64,000 nt of DNA from Promicromonospora panici (GTDB taxonomy: Bacteria; Actinomycetota; Actinomycetes; Actinomycetales; Cellulomonadaceae). The stretch is taken from assembly GCF_900608595.1 (NCBI RefSeq), contig NZ_UWYY01000002.1, forward strand, positions 1 to 64,000, written 5' to 3'. The notes beneath the pieces were generated by a model, which saw nothing but the letters and a program-made list of their open reading frames with translations, ran no database searches and was not told the DNA's origin. Both the position numbers and the translations under genes were made by a program. This document shows positions 30,373 to 41,492 of the stretch, in pieces. The number at the start of each line of letters is the position of its first letter. Within the stretch, counting starts at the first letter, position 1.

Positions 30373-32941
30373 GCAGCACCGCCCCGATCTTCGTGGCGGC
30401 CGACTCCACGACGGCGTCGCGCACCGCGCGGACCTCCTTCGCGGACAGCGTCCGGTCCGCGGCCCGCAGGCGAAGCGAGTACGCGAGGGACTTCTTGCCC
30501 TCGCCCACCTGCTCACCCGTGAAGACGTCGAACAGCGCCACGTCCTCGAGCAGCTCACCGGCGCCCGCCACGATCGCCGACCGCACAGCCTCGGCGGGCA
30601 CGTCACCGTCGACCACGAAGGCGAAGTCCTCCTTGGCCGCCGGGAACGCCGACACGGGCGTCGCGACCACGGGCTCGCCCGACGCCGCATCGACCAGGAC
30701 GCTCAGGTCCACCTCGAACGCCGCGGCGCGGGCAGGCAGCCCCAGCGTCTCGACGACCTTGGGGTGCAGCTCGCCGGCGTGACCGACGACGGTTCCGTCC
30801 GTGAGCTCCAGCCGCGCACAGCGCCCCGGGTGCCATGGCATCCGGTCGGGATCCGGGACGACCACTACCTCGGCCTGGGCACGCTCGGCCACCAGGCGGG
30901 CCGCCGCGAGGGCGTCCTCCCAGCCGGCCGCGCGGCCCGCACCCCACCAGCCGGCGAGCTCACGCTTGCCGGTCAGCACGCCGGCCACCCGGCGCGGCTG
31001 GTCCGGGACCGCGGCCGCGAGCGCGGCGAGCTGCTCGTCGGTGGGACGCACCCCGCCGGGCAGCGAGGGCGCCGCGGGTGCGTCCGCCGCCGGAAGGGTG
31101 ACGAGGCCGATCTCGTACACCGCCAGGTCGCTCAGGCCGCGCGACACGTTGCGCCGCACGGTGTCGAGCAGGGTGACCAGCAGGTTCGACCGCAGCAGCG
31201 GCTTGTCGTCGGCCATCGGGTTGAGGAGGCGGAGCGAGCCGCGGCGCGGGTCGTCGGCGGGCAGACCGAGCGCGTCGTACTCTGCGGCCCCCACGAACGG
31301 GTAGCTGAGCGTCTCGACGAAGCCGTCCTCGGCCAGCGCGCGGGCGACCGAGCGGCGCGTGCGCTGCTCGGTCGTGAGGCCGCGGCCGCCCAGGGCAGCC
31401 GGGAGCACCGAAGGCACCTGGTCGTAGCCCTGGATGCGCACGACCTCCTCGACCAGGTCCGCGGGTTCGGTCAGGTCGGGACGCCAGGTCGGCGGCGTGA
31501 CGACGAGGACCTCGACGGGCTCGGCCACCGAGGACGACTCGACCGTCGCGCCGATCTCCTCGAGGGTGCTCCGCACCTGCTCGGGGGTGTACTCGACGCC
31601 CGAGAGCCGAGTGGGCTCGGTGACCTTGAGCAGGATCGGCTTCTGCGGGCCCGCCTCGGCGATGGTGTCGAGGTCGCTCACCGCGGCGTCAGCGGTGCCG
31701 CCACCCAGCTCGACCAGGAGGTCCACGACGCGCTGCGCCGCGACCGGGGGCAGGAGCGGGTCGACGCCGCGCTCGAACCGCTTGGCGGCCTCGCTCGGCA
31801 GCTTGTGCCGGCGGGCCGTGCGGGCGACCGTGATCTGGTCGAAGTGCGCCGCCTCGACGAGCACGTCCGTCGTCGCGTCGCTGACCTCGGACGACGCTCC
31901 GCCCATGACCCCGGCTAGACCGAGCACGCGGCTGCCCGCGCCCTTGGGCGAGTCGGTGATCAGGAGATCCTCGGTGTCGAGCGCGCGGTCGGCGTCGTCC
32001 AGCGTGGTGAGGCGCTCGCCGTCGGTGGCCCGGCGGACCACTATCGGGGCCGAGACCTTGGCGAGGTCGTAGGCGTGCAGCGGCTGCCCGAGGTCGAGCA
32101 TCACGTAGTTCGTGACGTCGACCGCAAGCGAGATCGACCGCATGCCGGAGCCCTCGAGGCGGTGCTTCATCCACTCGGGTGTGGGCGCGGTCGGGTCGAT
32201 GCCGCGCACGATGCGCGTCACGAAGCGGTCGCAGCCCACCACGCCGTTGATCGGCGCGTCGTCCTGCACCAGCACCTCGAACCCGTCCGGCGTGGCGGAG
32301 GGCTCGGCACCCGTGGCCAGGCCGCGGTCCGTGAACTTCGCACCCGTGGAGTGGGCGTACTCGCGCGCCACGCCGCGGTAGCTGAACGCGTACCCGCGGT
32401 CCGGGGTCACGTTGATCTCCAGGACCTCCTCACCGAGACCGAGGAGCGCGATGGCGTCCTGGCCGGGGGTGAGGTCCTCGGCGGCGAAGCCCATGTCCCG
32501 GGGCAGCACGATGATGCCGTGCGCACCGTCATCGCCCAGGCCGAGCTCGGCGGTGGAGCAGATCATGCCGTCGGACACGTGCCCGTAGGTCTTGCGGGCG
32601 GCGATGGGGAACGGCCCGGGCAGCACGGTGCCGGGCAGCGCGACGGCCACGAGGTCGCCGGGCGCGAAGTTGTGCGCGCCGCACACGATGCCGCGGGACC
32701 CCTCGATGTTGTGCTCCGGGCCGACGTCGACCTGGCACCAGTTGATCGTCTTGCCGTTCTTCTGCGGCTCGGGGTGCATCTCGAGCACGCGGCCGACCAC
32801 GAGAGGGCCGGTCACGGCCGCCCCGTGGATCGCCTCTTCTTCCAGGCCCACCTTGACGAGGTCGGCCGCGAGCTGCTCGGCGGTGAGGTCCGCGGGCACC
32901 TCGACGTGGTCCGCGAGCCAGTCCTTCACGATGAGGGGCAC
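30365..32941 (-). CDS. pheT: Phenylalanyl-tRNA synthetase beta subunit
   Basis: 858 residues, the usual length. It has an N-terminal OB-type tRNA-binding domain (residues about 40-155, with GLEEEAIHG before it), B3/B4 editing domain, B5 domain with the helix-turn-helix-like part, the catalytic-core-like domain, and a C-terminal anticodon-binding FDX-ACB domain ending SAATKIGAVLRG. It works as an alpha2-beta2 tetramer with PheS, whose stop codon is one base upstream. Confidence 0.97.
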   Translation of the reverse strand: MPLIVKDWLADHVEVPADLTAEQLAADLVKVGLEEEAIHGAAVTGPLVVGRVLEMHPEPQKNGKTINWCQVDVGPEHNIEGSRGIVCGAHNFAPGDLVAVALPGTVLPGPFPIAARKTYGHVSDGMICSTAELGLGDDGAHGIIVLPRDMGFAAEDLTPGQDAIALLGLGEEVLEINVTPDRGYAFSYRGVAREYAHSTGAKFTDRGLATGAEPSATPDGFEVLVQDDAPINGVVGCDRFVTRIVRGIDPTAPTPEWMKHRLEGSGMRSISLAVDVTNYVMLDLGQPLHAYDLAKVSAPIVVRRATDGERLTTLDDADRALDTEDLLITDSPKGAGSRVLGLAGVMGGASSEVSDATTDVLVEAAHFDQITVARTARRHKLPSEAAKRFERGVDPLLPPVAAQRVVDLLVELGGGTADAAVSDLDTIAEAGPQKPILLKVTEPTRLSGVEYTPEQVRSTLEEIGATVESSSVAEPVEVLVVTPPTWRPDLTEPADLVEEVVRIQGYDQVPSVLPAALGGRGLTTEQRTRRSVARALAEDGFVETLSYPFVGAAEYDALGLPADDPRRGSLRLLNPMADDKPLLRSNLLVTLLDTVRRNVSRGLSDLAVYEIGLVTLPAADAPAAPSLPGGVRPTDEQLAALAAAVPDQPRRVAGVLTGKRELAGWWGAGRAAGWEDALAAARLVAERAQAEVVVVPDPDRMPWHPGRCARLELTDGTVVGHAGELHPKVVETLGLPARAAAFEVDLSVLVDAASGEPVVATPVSAFPAAKEDFAFVVDGDVPAEAVRSAIVAGAGELLEDVALFDVFTGEQVGEGKKSLAYSLRLRAADRTLSAKEVRAVRDAVVESAATKIGAVLRG

Positions 32942-32942
32942 T

Positions 32943-34422
<1,480 letters not shown>

Positions 34423-35019
34423 TCAACCCTCGAGCGCCCAGGTCTGCACGATCTCGTAGCGCGGGCCGCCCTGGGCGCCCTCCCCGGGGTGGGACTCCAC
34501 GAGCGCGAACGAGTCCGCGGTCCAGTCGGGTCCGGCATACACGGACAGGGCCTGGGCAGCGGGCTCCAGCGGCGACCGCGGCCCACCTACCGTGCGCTTC
34601 CCCCAGCGGTCTCGCCCTCGCGGCGGCCGCACCTGGCCGGCCCGGGCGTGCGCGACGGTGACGTGGGCACGGTGCGGCTTGACGTCTTCCGGGACCTCGC
34701 GCGGCGAGGCGACCAGGCAGTCGGTCGCCAGGTCCTTCAGCGCGCGCGTCCCGCCGTCGACCCCGATCCACAGGACGCGCGCGCCGAACGACCCGGCGCC
34801 ACGCAGCCGCAGGTCGATCGGCCCGTGCTTGCGCGCGACGTCGGACAGCTCCTCGCACAGCTCCGGGACCGTCCCCTCTGGGAGGTCCGCGTAGAACGCG
34901 AGCGTGATGTGCAGGTTCTCCCGGGGAACCCAGCGCGGAGAGGCCGGTACGCCGTCGACGGCGAGTCCGAGATGGTCCTTGACACTCGTGGGCGGGATGA
35001 CCGCCGTAAATAGCCGCAC
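34423..35019 (-). CDS. thpR: RNA 2',3'-cyclic phosphodiesterase
   Basis: 198 residues of the 2H phosphoesterase superfamily. The two HxTx catalytic motifs are HITL near residue 37 and HVTV near residue 117. It opens 2',3'-cyclic phosphate ends of RNA (LigT/ThpR). It starts with GTG 35019. A -10 TAGGAT (35026-35031) lies six bases before the start and there is no ribosome site, so the message is probably leaderless. Confidence 0.9.
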   Translation of the reverse strand: MRLFTAVIPPTSVKDHLGLAVDGVPASPRWVPRENLHITLAFYADLPEGTVPELCEELSDVARKHGPIDLRLRGAGSFGARVLWIGVDGGTRALKDLATDCLVASPREVPEDVKPHRAHVTVAHARAGQVRPPRGRDRWGKRTVGGPRSPLEPAAQALSVYAGPDWTADSFALVESHPGEGAQGGPRYEIVQTWALEG

Positions 35020-35114
35020 ATTACGATCCTAAGCACGCCGCGACCCGCTCGACACGGCATTTGTCAACAGCCGCGTCGGCGACAGCGGGGACTGAGCCCC
35101 GGTACCGAACGTCT

Positions 35115-35555
35115 TCAGCGGCGCCGGCGCGCCATGGCCCATCCGACGAGTGCGGCCGCGAGCACGAATGCCACCTGGCCCCCGAGCACTATCCGGTTCA
35201 CGCTGACGGCCGGAACCCAGCGCACGCCCTGCCCTTCGACGACGAAGGCGCCGGCCGGCTCGGCCTGGCGCCCGAAGCCGAGGCCGCCACCGCCGCCGTC
35301 CGATCCGCGACCCGGTCCGACATCCGGCTCGGACCGGTCCGCGGCCACCTCGGCGGACGGCTCCTCGAGTACGTCCGACGCGGCCTCCGCGTCATGCTCC
35401 GACGCGCCGGCCCCGGCGCCCCCGCTGGACCACACGCGTGCTGCCGGGATGACGAGCACTCCGTCGCGTTCGATCGGTTCGCCGTAGACCTCTCGCACGC
35501 CGAACGACTCGGCCACAGCCTCACTGATACGGCTCAAGTCCGGTACGTGCCTCAT
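35115..35555 (-). CDS. GerW/YtfJ-like family protein with C-terminal membrane anchor
   Basis: 146 residues. The glycine run GGGGGLGFG followed by PAGAFVVEGQGVRWVPAV is the signature of the YtfJ/GerW family, first known from Bacillus spores but widespread in Actinobacteria that do not form spores. The C-terminal segment GGQVAFVLAAALVGWAMA with RRRR after it is a membrane anchor. The middle is acidic and Ser/Glu-rich. TACGCT (35562-35567) six bases before the ATG suggests a leaderless transcript. Its role here is unknown. Confidence 0.72.
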   Translation of the reverse strand: MRHVPDLSRISEAVAESFGVREVYGEPIERDGVLVIPAARVWSSGGAGAGASEHDAEAASDVLEEPSAEVAADRSEPDVGPGRGSDGGGGGLGFGRQAEPAGAFVVEGQGVRWVPAVSVNRIVLGGQVAFVLAAALVGWAMARRRR

Positions 35556-35598
35556 CCGTCCAGCGTAGGGGACGCGCTCCGCGCTCTCACGAGCACGA

Positions 35599-35686
35599 TG
35601 TCAGGCACCGGACAGTCAGGCACTTGACAGATCCACGACCCGGGCGCATCGTTGTTGTCAGGCGCCTGACAGACAGGTGCCTGACA
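35599..35686 (+). promoter_or_regulatory. marR promoter with four TGTCAGGC-type operator sites
   Basis: TGTCAGGCGCCTGACA (35656-35671) is a perfect palindrome. Related sites are TGTCAGGCACCGGACA (35599-35614), the following GTCAGGCACTTGACA (35615-35629), and GACAGGTGCCTGACA (35672-35686). The -35 TTGACA (35624-35629) lies inside the second site and a weak -10 CATCGT (35647-35652) is 17 bases on. Repressor binding would block the promoter. Confidence 0.7.
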
Positions 35687-35699
35687 ACCAAGGAGAATC

Positions 35700-36449
35700 A
35701 TGAACTACACGCCCTATGACGACGCAGACCAGAGAGAGCCGAACGAGAGCGAGGCAGGCATGAACGAGACCGACGACCCGCGCCAGGAGGCGATGCGCCG
35801 GCTGTCGACCGTCGGCATGCTGCAGGCGCACCAGCTCCGGCGTGCGAAGCGGCCCGGACGCGGGGCCCCGTGGCTGGACCCGAGCCAGGGACAGGGCCGG
35901 GTGCTGGCACTGCTGCAGCTCAAGCCGGAGACCACCCAGAAGGAGCTCACGTTCCTGCTGGGCATGTCCCGGCAGGCGACAGCCGAGCTGCTGGCCAAGC
36001 TGGAGAAGCAGGGACTGATCGAGCGCGAGCCGTCGTCCGGCGACAAGCGCGTAGTGGTCGTCCGCCTCACCGAGGCGGGCCAGGCCGCCGAACAGGCGAC
36101 CGAGCGACCCCCGCACGGGACGCCGGAGCTGCTGGACGTCCTCGATGACGACGAGGTGGCGCAGCTGTCCGGGTACCTCGACAGGATCCTCGAGCGCGCA
36201 GAGCAGGACTGGGCCGACGAGTTCGGCGAGCGTCGCGAGGCGTTCGAGGAGTTCTGGCGGTCCCGCGGCGGGTTCGACCCGCGTATGCGCCCCGGGTTCG
36301 GCCGCGGGTTCCCCGGCGAGTTCGGCGGACCCGGGTTCGGCGGACCTGGCGGGTTCTGGGGCCCCGGCTTCGGCGGCCCCGGCGGACACCCCGGCCCGCA
36401 CGGCCGACGCGGTCGGCGCGGGCGCCGGGACGACCAGGGCGAGGAGTGA
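35700..36449 (+). CDS. MarR family regulator with glycine-rich tail
   Basis: 249 residues. AAGGAG before ATG 35700 sets the start. Residues about 45-135 form the MarR winged helix: LLQLKPETTQKELTFLLG, then SRQATAELLAKLEKQGL, then the wing SGDKRVVVVRLT. A helical dimerisation part follows. The last 55 residues are an unusual Gly/Pro/Phe tail with GFG, GPGGF and GGPG repeats ending in a basic RRGRRGRR block. The ordinary MarR length is about 140-160 residues. The operator array directly upstream points to autorepression. The inducer is unknown. Confidence 0.88.
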   Translation: MNYTPYDDADQREPNESEAGMNETDDPRQEAMRRLSTVGMLQAHQLRRAKRPGRGAPWLDPSQGQGRVLALLQLKPETTQKELTFLLGMSRQATAELLAKLEKQGLIEREPSSGDKRVVVVRLTEAGQAAEQATERPPHGTPELLDVLDDDEVAQLSGYLDRILERAEQDWADEFGERREAFEEFWRSRGGFDPRMRPGFGRGFPGEFGGPGFGGPGGFWGPGFGGPGGHPGPHGRRGRRGRRDDQGEE

Positions 36450-36485
36450 GGGCGAGTGCGCCGCACTCAGCCGCGGCCAGCGCGT

Positions 36486-37331
36486 TCAGCGCTGGGCGCG
36501 GCTGCTCGCATACAGGCAGACGGTCGCCGCCGTGGCCAGGTTGAGCGACTCGGCCTTGCCACGAATCGGCACCCGGACGACGGCGTCGGCCAGCGCGCGG
36601 TCCTCGTCGGGCAGGCCCCAGGCCTCGTTGCCGAACACCCAGGCGGTCGGCTCGGCGAGGTCCGGTATCGAGCCGCTACCCGCGTCGTCCTGCAGGTCGT
36701 CCAGGTCGAGGGGTCCGGAGCCGTCCGCGGCGAGGACGTGGCACCCCGCGGCGCGCAGCTCCGCCAGCGCGGCCTCCAGTGACAGCCCCGTGACCACGGG
36801 CACGTGGAACAGCGACCCGGCAGTGGAGCGCACGACCTTCGGGTTGTGCACGTCGACGCTCTCCCCCGCGAGAACCACGAGGTCGGCGCCGGCTGCGTCG
36901 GCGGCCCTGATGACCGTGCCGGCGTTTCCGGGGTCGCGAACGGTGGCGAGCACCGCGGCCAGCAAGGGACGCCCAGCTCGCTCCGGGTCGCGCGTCTCCA
37001 GCGCTTCCCCCAGCGTCGGCGCCTGGGTCCGGACGACGGCGAGCACCCCCTGGGCGTCGGCGCTCATGGCATCCAGTACCTCCGGGGTGCCCAGATGCAG
37101 GAACAGCCCGGCCGAGCGGGCGTCGTCGACGATCTCCGGATACCGCCCCGCGGCCGACTGCGTCAGGTAGACGTCACGGACGGACGACGGCACGTGCCGG
37201 ACTGCCTCCCGTACACCCTGTGGTCCTTCGACCAGGTACTGCCCGTGCCGGGAGCGCGCCAAACGCCCGGCCAGTGCCCGTACGTGCTTGACGCGGTCGG
37301 CTCGCGGATTCGCGAGCGTCACATCAGGCAC
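36486..37331 (-). CDS. TrmH/SpoU family RNA 2'-O-methyltransferase
   Basis: About 281 residues from GTG 37331 (GGAGG nine bases upstream; a GTG three codons later is possible). An N-terminal substrate-binding part (YLVEGPQGVREAV) precedes the SPOUT knot: motif 1 RDPGNAGTVIRAADAAG, motif 2 VFGNEAWGLPDE and motif 3 LNLATAATVCLY. It methylates a ribose in rRNA or tRNA; the exact site is unknown. It follows rplT by 53 bases, the usual position in Actinobacteria. Confidence 0.9.
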   Translation of the reverse strand: MPDVTLANPRADRVKHVRALAGRLARSRHGQYLVEGPQGVREAVRHVPSSVRDVYLTQSAAGRYPEIVDDARSAGLFLHLGTPEVLDAMSADAQGVLAVVRTQAPTLGEALETRDPERAGRPLLAAVLATVRDPGNAGTVIRAADAAGADLVVLAGESVDVHNPKVVRSTAGSLFHVPVVTGLSLEAALAELRAAGCHVLAADGSGPLDLDDLQDDAGSGSIPDLAEPTAWVFGNEAWGLPDEDRALADAVVRVPIRGKAESLNLATAATVCLYASSRAQR

Positions 37332-37384
37332 GGAACGGGCCTCCGAAGAGGAAACTGTCCGGGCGTCCGGTGAACTGCTCAACC

Positions 37385-37768
37385 TCAGGCAGCGGCCGGG
37401 GCGTTGACATCCGCCGGCAGCGCGTCCTTGGCGACCTGGACGAGGGCGTTGAACGCCGCCACGTCGTTGACCGCGAGCTCGGCGAGCATGCGGCGGTCGA
37501 CCTCGACACCAGCGGCTTTGAGGCCCTGGATGAGGCGGTTGTAGGTCAGACCCTGCGCGCGGGACGCAGCGTTGATGCGCTGGATCCACAGCTTGCGGAA
37601 GTCACCCTTGCGCGCCTTCCGGTCACGGTAGGCGTAGACGAGCGAGTGGGTGACCTGCTCCTTCGCCTTCCGGTAGAGGCGCGAGCGCTGGCCGCGGTAA
37701 CCGGCGGCGCGCTCAAGGGTTGTACGGCGCTTCTTCTGGGCATTTACTGCCCGCTTCACGCGTGCCAC
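37385..37768 (-). CDS. rplT: 50S ribosomal protein L20
   Basis: 127 residues, the normal length. The basic start [15 protein letters not shown] is typical, followed by helices that bind 23S rRNA ([10 protein letters not shown]). L20 is also the usual translational repressor of the infC-rpmI-rplT operon. It follows rpmI by 68 bases. Confidence 0.98.
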   Translation of the reverse strand: MARVKRAVNAQKKRRTTLERAAGYRGQRSRLYRKAKEQVTHSLVYAYRDRKARKGDFRKLWIQRINAASRAQGLTYNRLIQGLKAAGVEVDRRMLAELAVNDVAAFNALVQVAKDALPADVNAPAAA

Positions 37769-37836
37769 GTGAGACTCCTTGTACTTCGGGGCTAAAAGGG
37801 TTCTTGGTGACGCCTGTCAGGCGCACACCACAAAGG

Positions 37837-38031
37837 TCACTTACCGAGCAGCTTCTTGACCTTCTTGACATCGGCCGGTGCCACGACCTGGTCCATGGCC
37901 AGACGACGCGTGCGACGGCTGGACTTGTGCTCGAGGTAGTGGCGGGCGTTGGTCTGCTCGCGCATGACCTTGCCGCTACCCGTGACCTTGAACCGCTTCT
38001 TGGAGCCGGAGTGCGTCTTGTTCTTCGGCAT
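37837..38031 (-). CDS. rpmI: 50S ribosomal protein L35
   Basis: 64 residues starting [21 protein letters not shown], typical of L35; the protein is strongly basic. It lies between infC and rplT. Confidence 0.98.
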   Translation of the reverse strand: MPKNKTHSGSKKRFKVTGSGKVMREQTNARHYLEHKSSRRTRRLAMDQVVAPADVKKVKKLLGK

Positions 38032-38134
38032 GACTGCCGTCTCTCCTCATGTCGGTCGACCGCTGCAGGAGCGGCGACGTTTACCAGGGCCGGTGGGCCG
38101 ACCCGGTGTCGTAGTGGTCTTGGGGACCGTGGCC

Positions 38135-39112
38135 TCAGCCGGCCTTGCGCGGCGCACGCGGCTTGGGGGCCACGGGCTTCGGCGTCGGCTTGGGGGCCGG
38201 TACGGGCTTCGGAGCTGCCTTGGCGGCCGGCTTCGCTGCCGGCTTCGAGGCAGTCTTGGCCGCGGGCTTGGTGGCCTGCTTCGGCGCCGCCGGGGCAGGC
38301 TTCTCGGCGGCGGGCTCGGGCTCCGGTGCGGTCTCCGCAGCAGGCTCGGGCTCGACGACCGGCTCGGGCTCCGCCTCGACGACGGGCTCCGCCTCGACGA
38401 CGGGCTCAGGCTCCGCGACGGGCGCCGACGCCACGGCGGGCTCCTCGGCCGAGGACTCGACCGTCTCGTCCACCTGGTCCTCGACCGGCTCCGAGCGCTC
38501 GGGCTCGTCGGCCGCGCGGGCCTGTGCCTTCGCCTCGGACTTGGTCATCCGGCCTGCGTTGACCTCGGCCGCGCGCTTGCGCTGCTCGACCTTGGCGTCA
38601 GCCTTCTTCTTGACCGGCCCGAGGACCATGGTCATGTTGCGGCCGTCCTGCTTCGGCATCGACTCGACGAAACCGAGGTCGGAGACGTCCTCCGCGAGGC
38701 GCTCCAGCAGGCGACGACCCATCTCCGGACGCGACTGCTCACGGCCACGGAACATGATCATGACCTTGACCTTGTCGCCGGCCGAGAGGAAGCGGACGAC
38801 ATGGCCCTTCTTGGTGCCGTAGTCGTGCGGATCGATCTTCAGACGGAACCGGATCTCCTTGAGGACCGTGTTCGCCTGGTTGCGCCGTGCCTCTCGCGCC
38901 TTCATGTCGGACTCGTACTTGAACTTGCCGAAGTCCATGAGCTTGGCGACAGGCGGGCGGGCGTCCGGCGCGACCTCGACGAGGTCGAGGTCAGCGTCCT
39001 GGGCGAGCTTCAGGGCGACCGCCGTGGCAACCACGCCGACCTGCTCCCCGCCAGGACCGATGAGTCGGACCTCGGGGACACGGATCCGGTCGTTGATGCG
39101 AGGCTCGGTGAT
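38135..39112 (-). CDS. infC: Translation initiation factor IF-3 with long C-terminal extension (AUC start)
   Basis: Binds the 30S subunit and checks the initiator codon. The protein begins [17 protein letters not shown] and has the normal IF-3 N- and C-domains to about residue 175. The reading frame is open farther upstream, but AGGAG (39120-39124) is spaced seven bases from ATC at 39110-39112, so I infer an AUC start, the rare kind used for infC in other bacteria. The ATG at 39190 is the alternative. After residue 200 comes a tail of about 125 residues made of Glu/Pro/Ala/Val repeats (such as EPEPVVE) and then a Lys/Pro/Ala region (KPAAK). Such tails occur in Micrococcales IF-3. Confidence 0.93.
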   Translation of the reverse strand: MTEPRINDRIRVPEVRLIGPGGEQVGVVATAVALKLAQDADLDLVEVAPDARPPVAKLMDFGKFKYESDMKAREARRNQANTVLKEIRFRLKIDPHDYGTKKGHVVRFLSAGDKVKVMIMFRGREQSRPEMGRRLLERLAEDVSDLGFVESMPKQDGRNMTMVLGPVKKKADAKVEQRKRAAEVNAGRMTKSEAKAQARAADEPERSEPVEDQVDETVESSAEEPAVASAPVAEPEPVVEAEPVVEAEPEPVVEPEPAAETAPEPEPAAEKPAPAAPKQATKPAAKTASKPAAKPAAKAAPKPVPAPKPTPKPVAPKPRAPRKAG

Positions 39113-39354
39113 GGTGATGCTCCTAAGAAGTCGTTGATTGACCACCAGGAACGGGAAATGGCCCCCGCCCTGAACACAGGTGGAGGCCATCACGAGGAAG
39201 GGGTATGTCACTCGGCGAAGAGGCTGCCAAGGTTTCACACCCGACCAAGGACCCGGACTCTGTCGGCACCTTGCGGCGCTCGGTCGTGACTCGGGTGGGA
39301 TGGGATCCACTTTGCGCACCCGGCTCGCACCGGGTCGGTCGTCCGTACACCATA
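39113..39354 (-). promoter_or_regulatory. Promoter and long leader of the infC operon
   Basis: A -10 TATGGT (39349-39354, minus strand) would give a leader of about 230 bases. A perfect hairpin with ACCCGG arms (39318-39335) lies near its 5' end. A long leader is consistent with feedback control by IF-3 or L20. Nothing else is coding here. Confidence 0.45.
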
Positions 39355-39434
39355 ACAACACCCGGACGCCGGGGGCCAGCCCAGGCGATGTGACTTCACC
39401 CGCACGGGCCGCGACGCGGACGTCCGGTGCTCAA

Positions 39435-39464
39435 CTGGAATCATTCCAGATTACGGTCTAGGGT
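39435..39464 (+). promoter_or_regulatory. furA promoter with Fur-type box
   Basis: CTGGAATCATTCCAG (39435-39449) is a 15-base palindrome of the FurA/CatR type. A -10 TAGGGT (39459-39464) follows, seven bases before the furA ATG. The box would let FurA repress its own gene and the catalase. Confidence 0.75.
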
Positions 39465-39471
39465 GCGGGAC

Positions 39472-39924
39472 ATGTCGTCGACCGCCCCCGCTGCCGCGGC
39501 CCCCGAGGACCTCCTCCGCGGCGCCGGCCTGCGCGTGACCGCCGTCCGCGTCGCGGCACTGCACGCGGTGGGCCACAAGCAGCACGCCACGGCCGACGAC
39601 GTCCTCGGCTCGGTCCGGGCGGAGCTCGGCACGGTCTCGGTGCAGGCGGTCTACGACGTCCTCCACGCGCTGACCGACGCCCGGCTCTTGCGCCGCATCG
39701 AGCCCGCCGGGCACCCCGCGCGCTACGAGCGCCGCACCGGCGACAACCACCACCACGTCGTCTGCCGCTCGTGCGGCGCCATCGGCGACGTGGATTGCAC
39801 AGTCGGCCACGCACCGTGCCTCACCCCGAGCGACGACCACGGCTTCGTGGTCGAGACCGCCGAAGTCACCTACTGGGGCCTGTGCCCCGGCTGTCGAACC
39901 TCGGGGTCCGCCGCACGGATCTGA
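39472..39924 (+). CDS. furA: Fur family regulator, FurA/CatR/PerR type
   Basis: 150 residues. The winged helix is residues about 10-85. The metal- and redox-site motif [18 protein letters not shown] carries the first Cys pair and CPGCRTSG the second. It senses peroxide or iron and represses katA next to it. I used ATG 39472 instead of the upstream ATG 39427 because the -10 box and Fur box lie between the two. The message is probably leaderless. Confidence 0.92.
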   Translation: MSSTAPAAAAPEDLLRGAGLRVTAVRVAALHAVGHKQHATADDVLGSVRAELGTVSVQAVYDVLHALTDARLLRRIEPAGHPARYERRTGDNHHHVVCRSCGAIGDVDCTVGHAPCLTPSDDHGFVVETAEVTYWGLCPGCRTSGSAARI

Positions 39925-39991
39925 CCACCAAGACTTTCCGGCCCCGCTGGAATCCCGCAAAGAACCCCGCAAGCAGCAAAGGAAGGCCGAG

Positions 39992-41440
39992 ATGACTACT
40001 CCTCACACCACCACGCAGACCGGCACACCGGTCGTCAGCGACGCGCACTCGCTGACCGTCGGTACTGACGGCGCCACGGTCCTCCACGACCGCTACCTGG
40101 TCGAGAAGCTCGCGCAGTTCAACCGTGAGCGCGTCCCGGAGCGGATCGTGCACGCCAAGGGCGGCGGCGCCTTCGGCGAGTGGGAGATCACCGGCGACGT
40201 GTCGCAGTACACGCGCGCCGCGGCCTTCCAGCCGGGCGCCAAGGGCGAGGTAGCGCTGCGCTTCTCGTCCGTCGCCGGCGAGATGGGCTCCCCCGACACC
40301 TGGCGCGACGTGCGCGGCTTCGCGCTGCGCTTCTACACGACCGAGGGCAACCTCGACATCGTCGGCAACAACACCCCGGTGTTCTTCATCCGCGACGCGA
40401 TCAAGTTCCCGGACTTCATCCACTCGCAGAAGCGCCTGCCGTGGTCGGGCCTGCGCGACGCCGACATGCAGTGGGACTTCTGGACCCTCTCGCCGGAGTC
40501 GGCGCACCAGGTCACCTACCTCATGGGCGACCGCGGCCTCCCGTCCTCGTGGCGGGAGCTGAACGGCTACGGCTCGCACACCTACCTGTGGACCAACGCC
40601 GCCGGCGAGAAGTTCTGGGTCAAGTACCACTTCATCTCCCGCCAGGGCGTGAAGTTCCTCAGCCCCGACGAGGCCGAGAAGATCGCCGGGGCGGACGCCG
40701 ACCACTACCGCCGCGACCTGTACGAGGCGATCGAGCGCGGCGACAGCCCGACGTGGGACATCAAGGTCCAGGTCATGCCGTACGACGACGCGAAGACCTA
40801 CCGCTTCAACCCGTTCGACCTGACCAAGGTCTGGCCGCACGCGGACTACCCGCTGATCCACTTCGGCCACTTCACGCTGAACCGCAACCCGAAGAACCAC
40901 TTCGCGGAGATCGAGCAGATCGCGCTGTCCCCGGCCAACCAGGTCCCGGGGACCGACATCTCGCCCGACAAGATGCTGATGGCCCGCGTGTTCTCCTACC
41001 CCGACGCGCAGCGCTACCGCGTGGGCACCAACTACCAGTCGGTCCCGGTGAACCAGCCGCACGCCGCCGAGGTGCACAACTACTCGCAGGACGGCTCGCA
41101 GCGCCACCACTTCAACGAGGTCGGCGTCCCGAACTACGCGCCGAACTCGTTCGGTGGCCCCGTCGCCGACCCGGCGCGCGGCCAGGACGGAGCCTGGGAG
41201 TCGGACGGCACGCTGGTCCGCTCCGCCGCCACCCTGCACAGCGAGGACAGCGACTTCGGCCAGCCCGGCACGCTCTACCGCGAGGTCTTCGACGACGGCG
41301 CCAAGGCCCGCCTGCTGGAGACCCTGACCGGTCAGGGCCAGTCGATCACGGTCGACGAGATCCGTGAGCGGTTCTTCCAGTACTGGACGAACGTCGACGA
41401 GGAGCTGGGCGCCAAGCTGCGCTCGGCGGTCTCTGCCTGA
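39992..41440 (+). CDS. katA: Catalase, monofunctional haem type
   Basis: Breaks hydrogen peroxide into water and oxygen. 482 residues, small-subunit clade. The catalytic His54 is in [13 protein letters not shown], and the haem ligand Tyr336 is in [14 protein letters not shown]. The NADPH-binding and wrapping regions are present. AAGGAAGG precedes the ATG. It follows furA by 67 bases and is expected to be induced by peroxide through FurA. Confidence 0.97.
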   Translation: MTTPHTTTQTGTPVVSDAHSLTVGTDGATVLHDRYLVEKLAQFNRERVPERIVHAKGGGAFGEWEITGDVSQYTRAAAFQPGAKGEVALRFSSVAGEMGSPDTWRDVRGFALRFYTTEGNLDIVGNNTPVFFIRDAIKFPDFIHSQKRLPWSGLRDADMQWDFWTLSPESAHQVTYLMGDRGLPSSWRELNGYGSHTYLWTNAAGEKFWVKYHFISRQGVKFLSPDEAEKIAGADADHYRRDLYEAIERGDSPTWDIKVQVMPYDDAKTYRFNPFDLTKVWPHADYPLIHFGHFTLNRNPKNHFAEIEQIALSPANQVPGTDISPDKMLMARVFSYPDAQRYRVGTNYQSVPVNQPHAAEVHNYSQDGSQRHHFNEVGVPNYAPNSFGGPVADPARGQDGAWESDGTLVRSAATLHSEDSDFGQPGTLYREVFDDGAKARLLETLTGQGQSITVDEIRERFFQYWTNVDEELGAKLRSAVSA

Positions 41441-41453
41441 CCACCCGCAGCGG

Positions 41454-41492
41454 CCGAGGCCGGGCTCCCTGCACCGGGGAACCCGGCTTCGG
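41454..41492 (+). terminator. Hairpin terminator of katA
   Basis: Arms 41454-41469 and 41477-41492 (16 bases, two mismatches) surround a 7-base loop, 14 bases past the katA stop. Confidence 0.65.

Noticed and set aside
36486..36500. Treating the MarR Gly-rich tail as a frameshift artefact
   Set aside because: The tail is in frame, ends in a normal stop at 36449, and its repeats are regular, so it appears to be a genuine extension.
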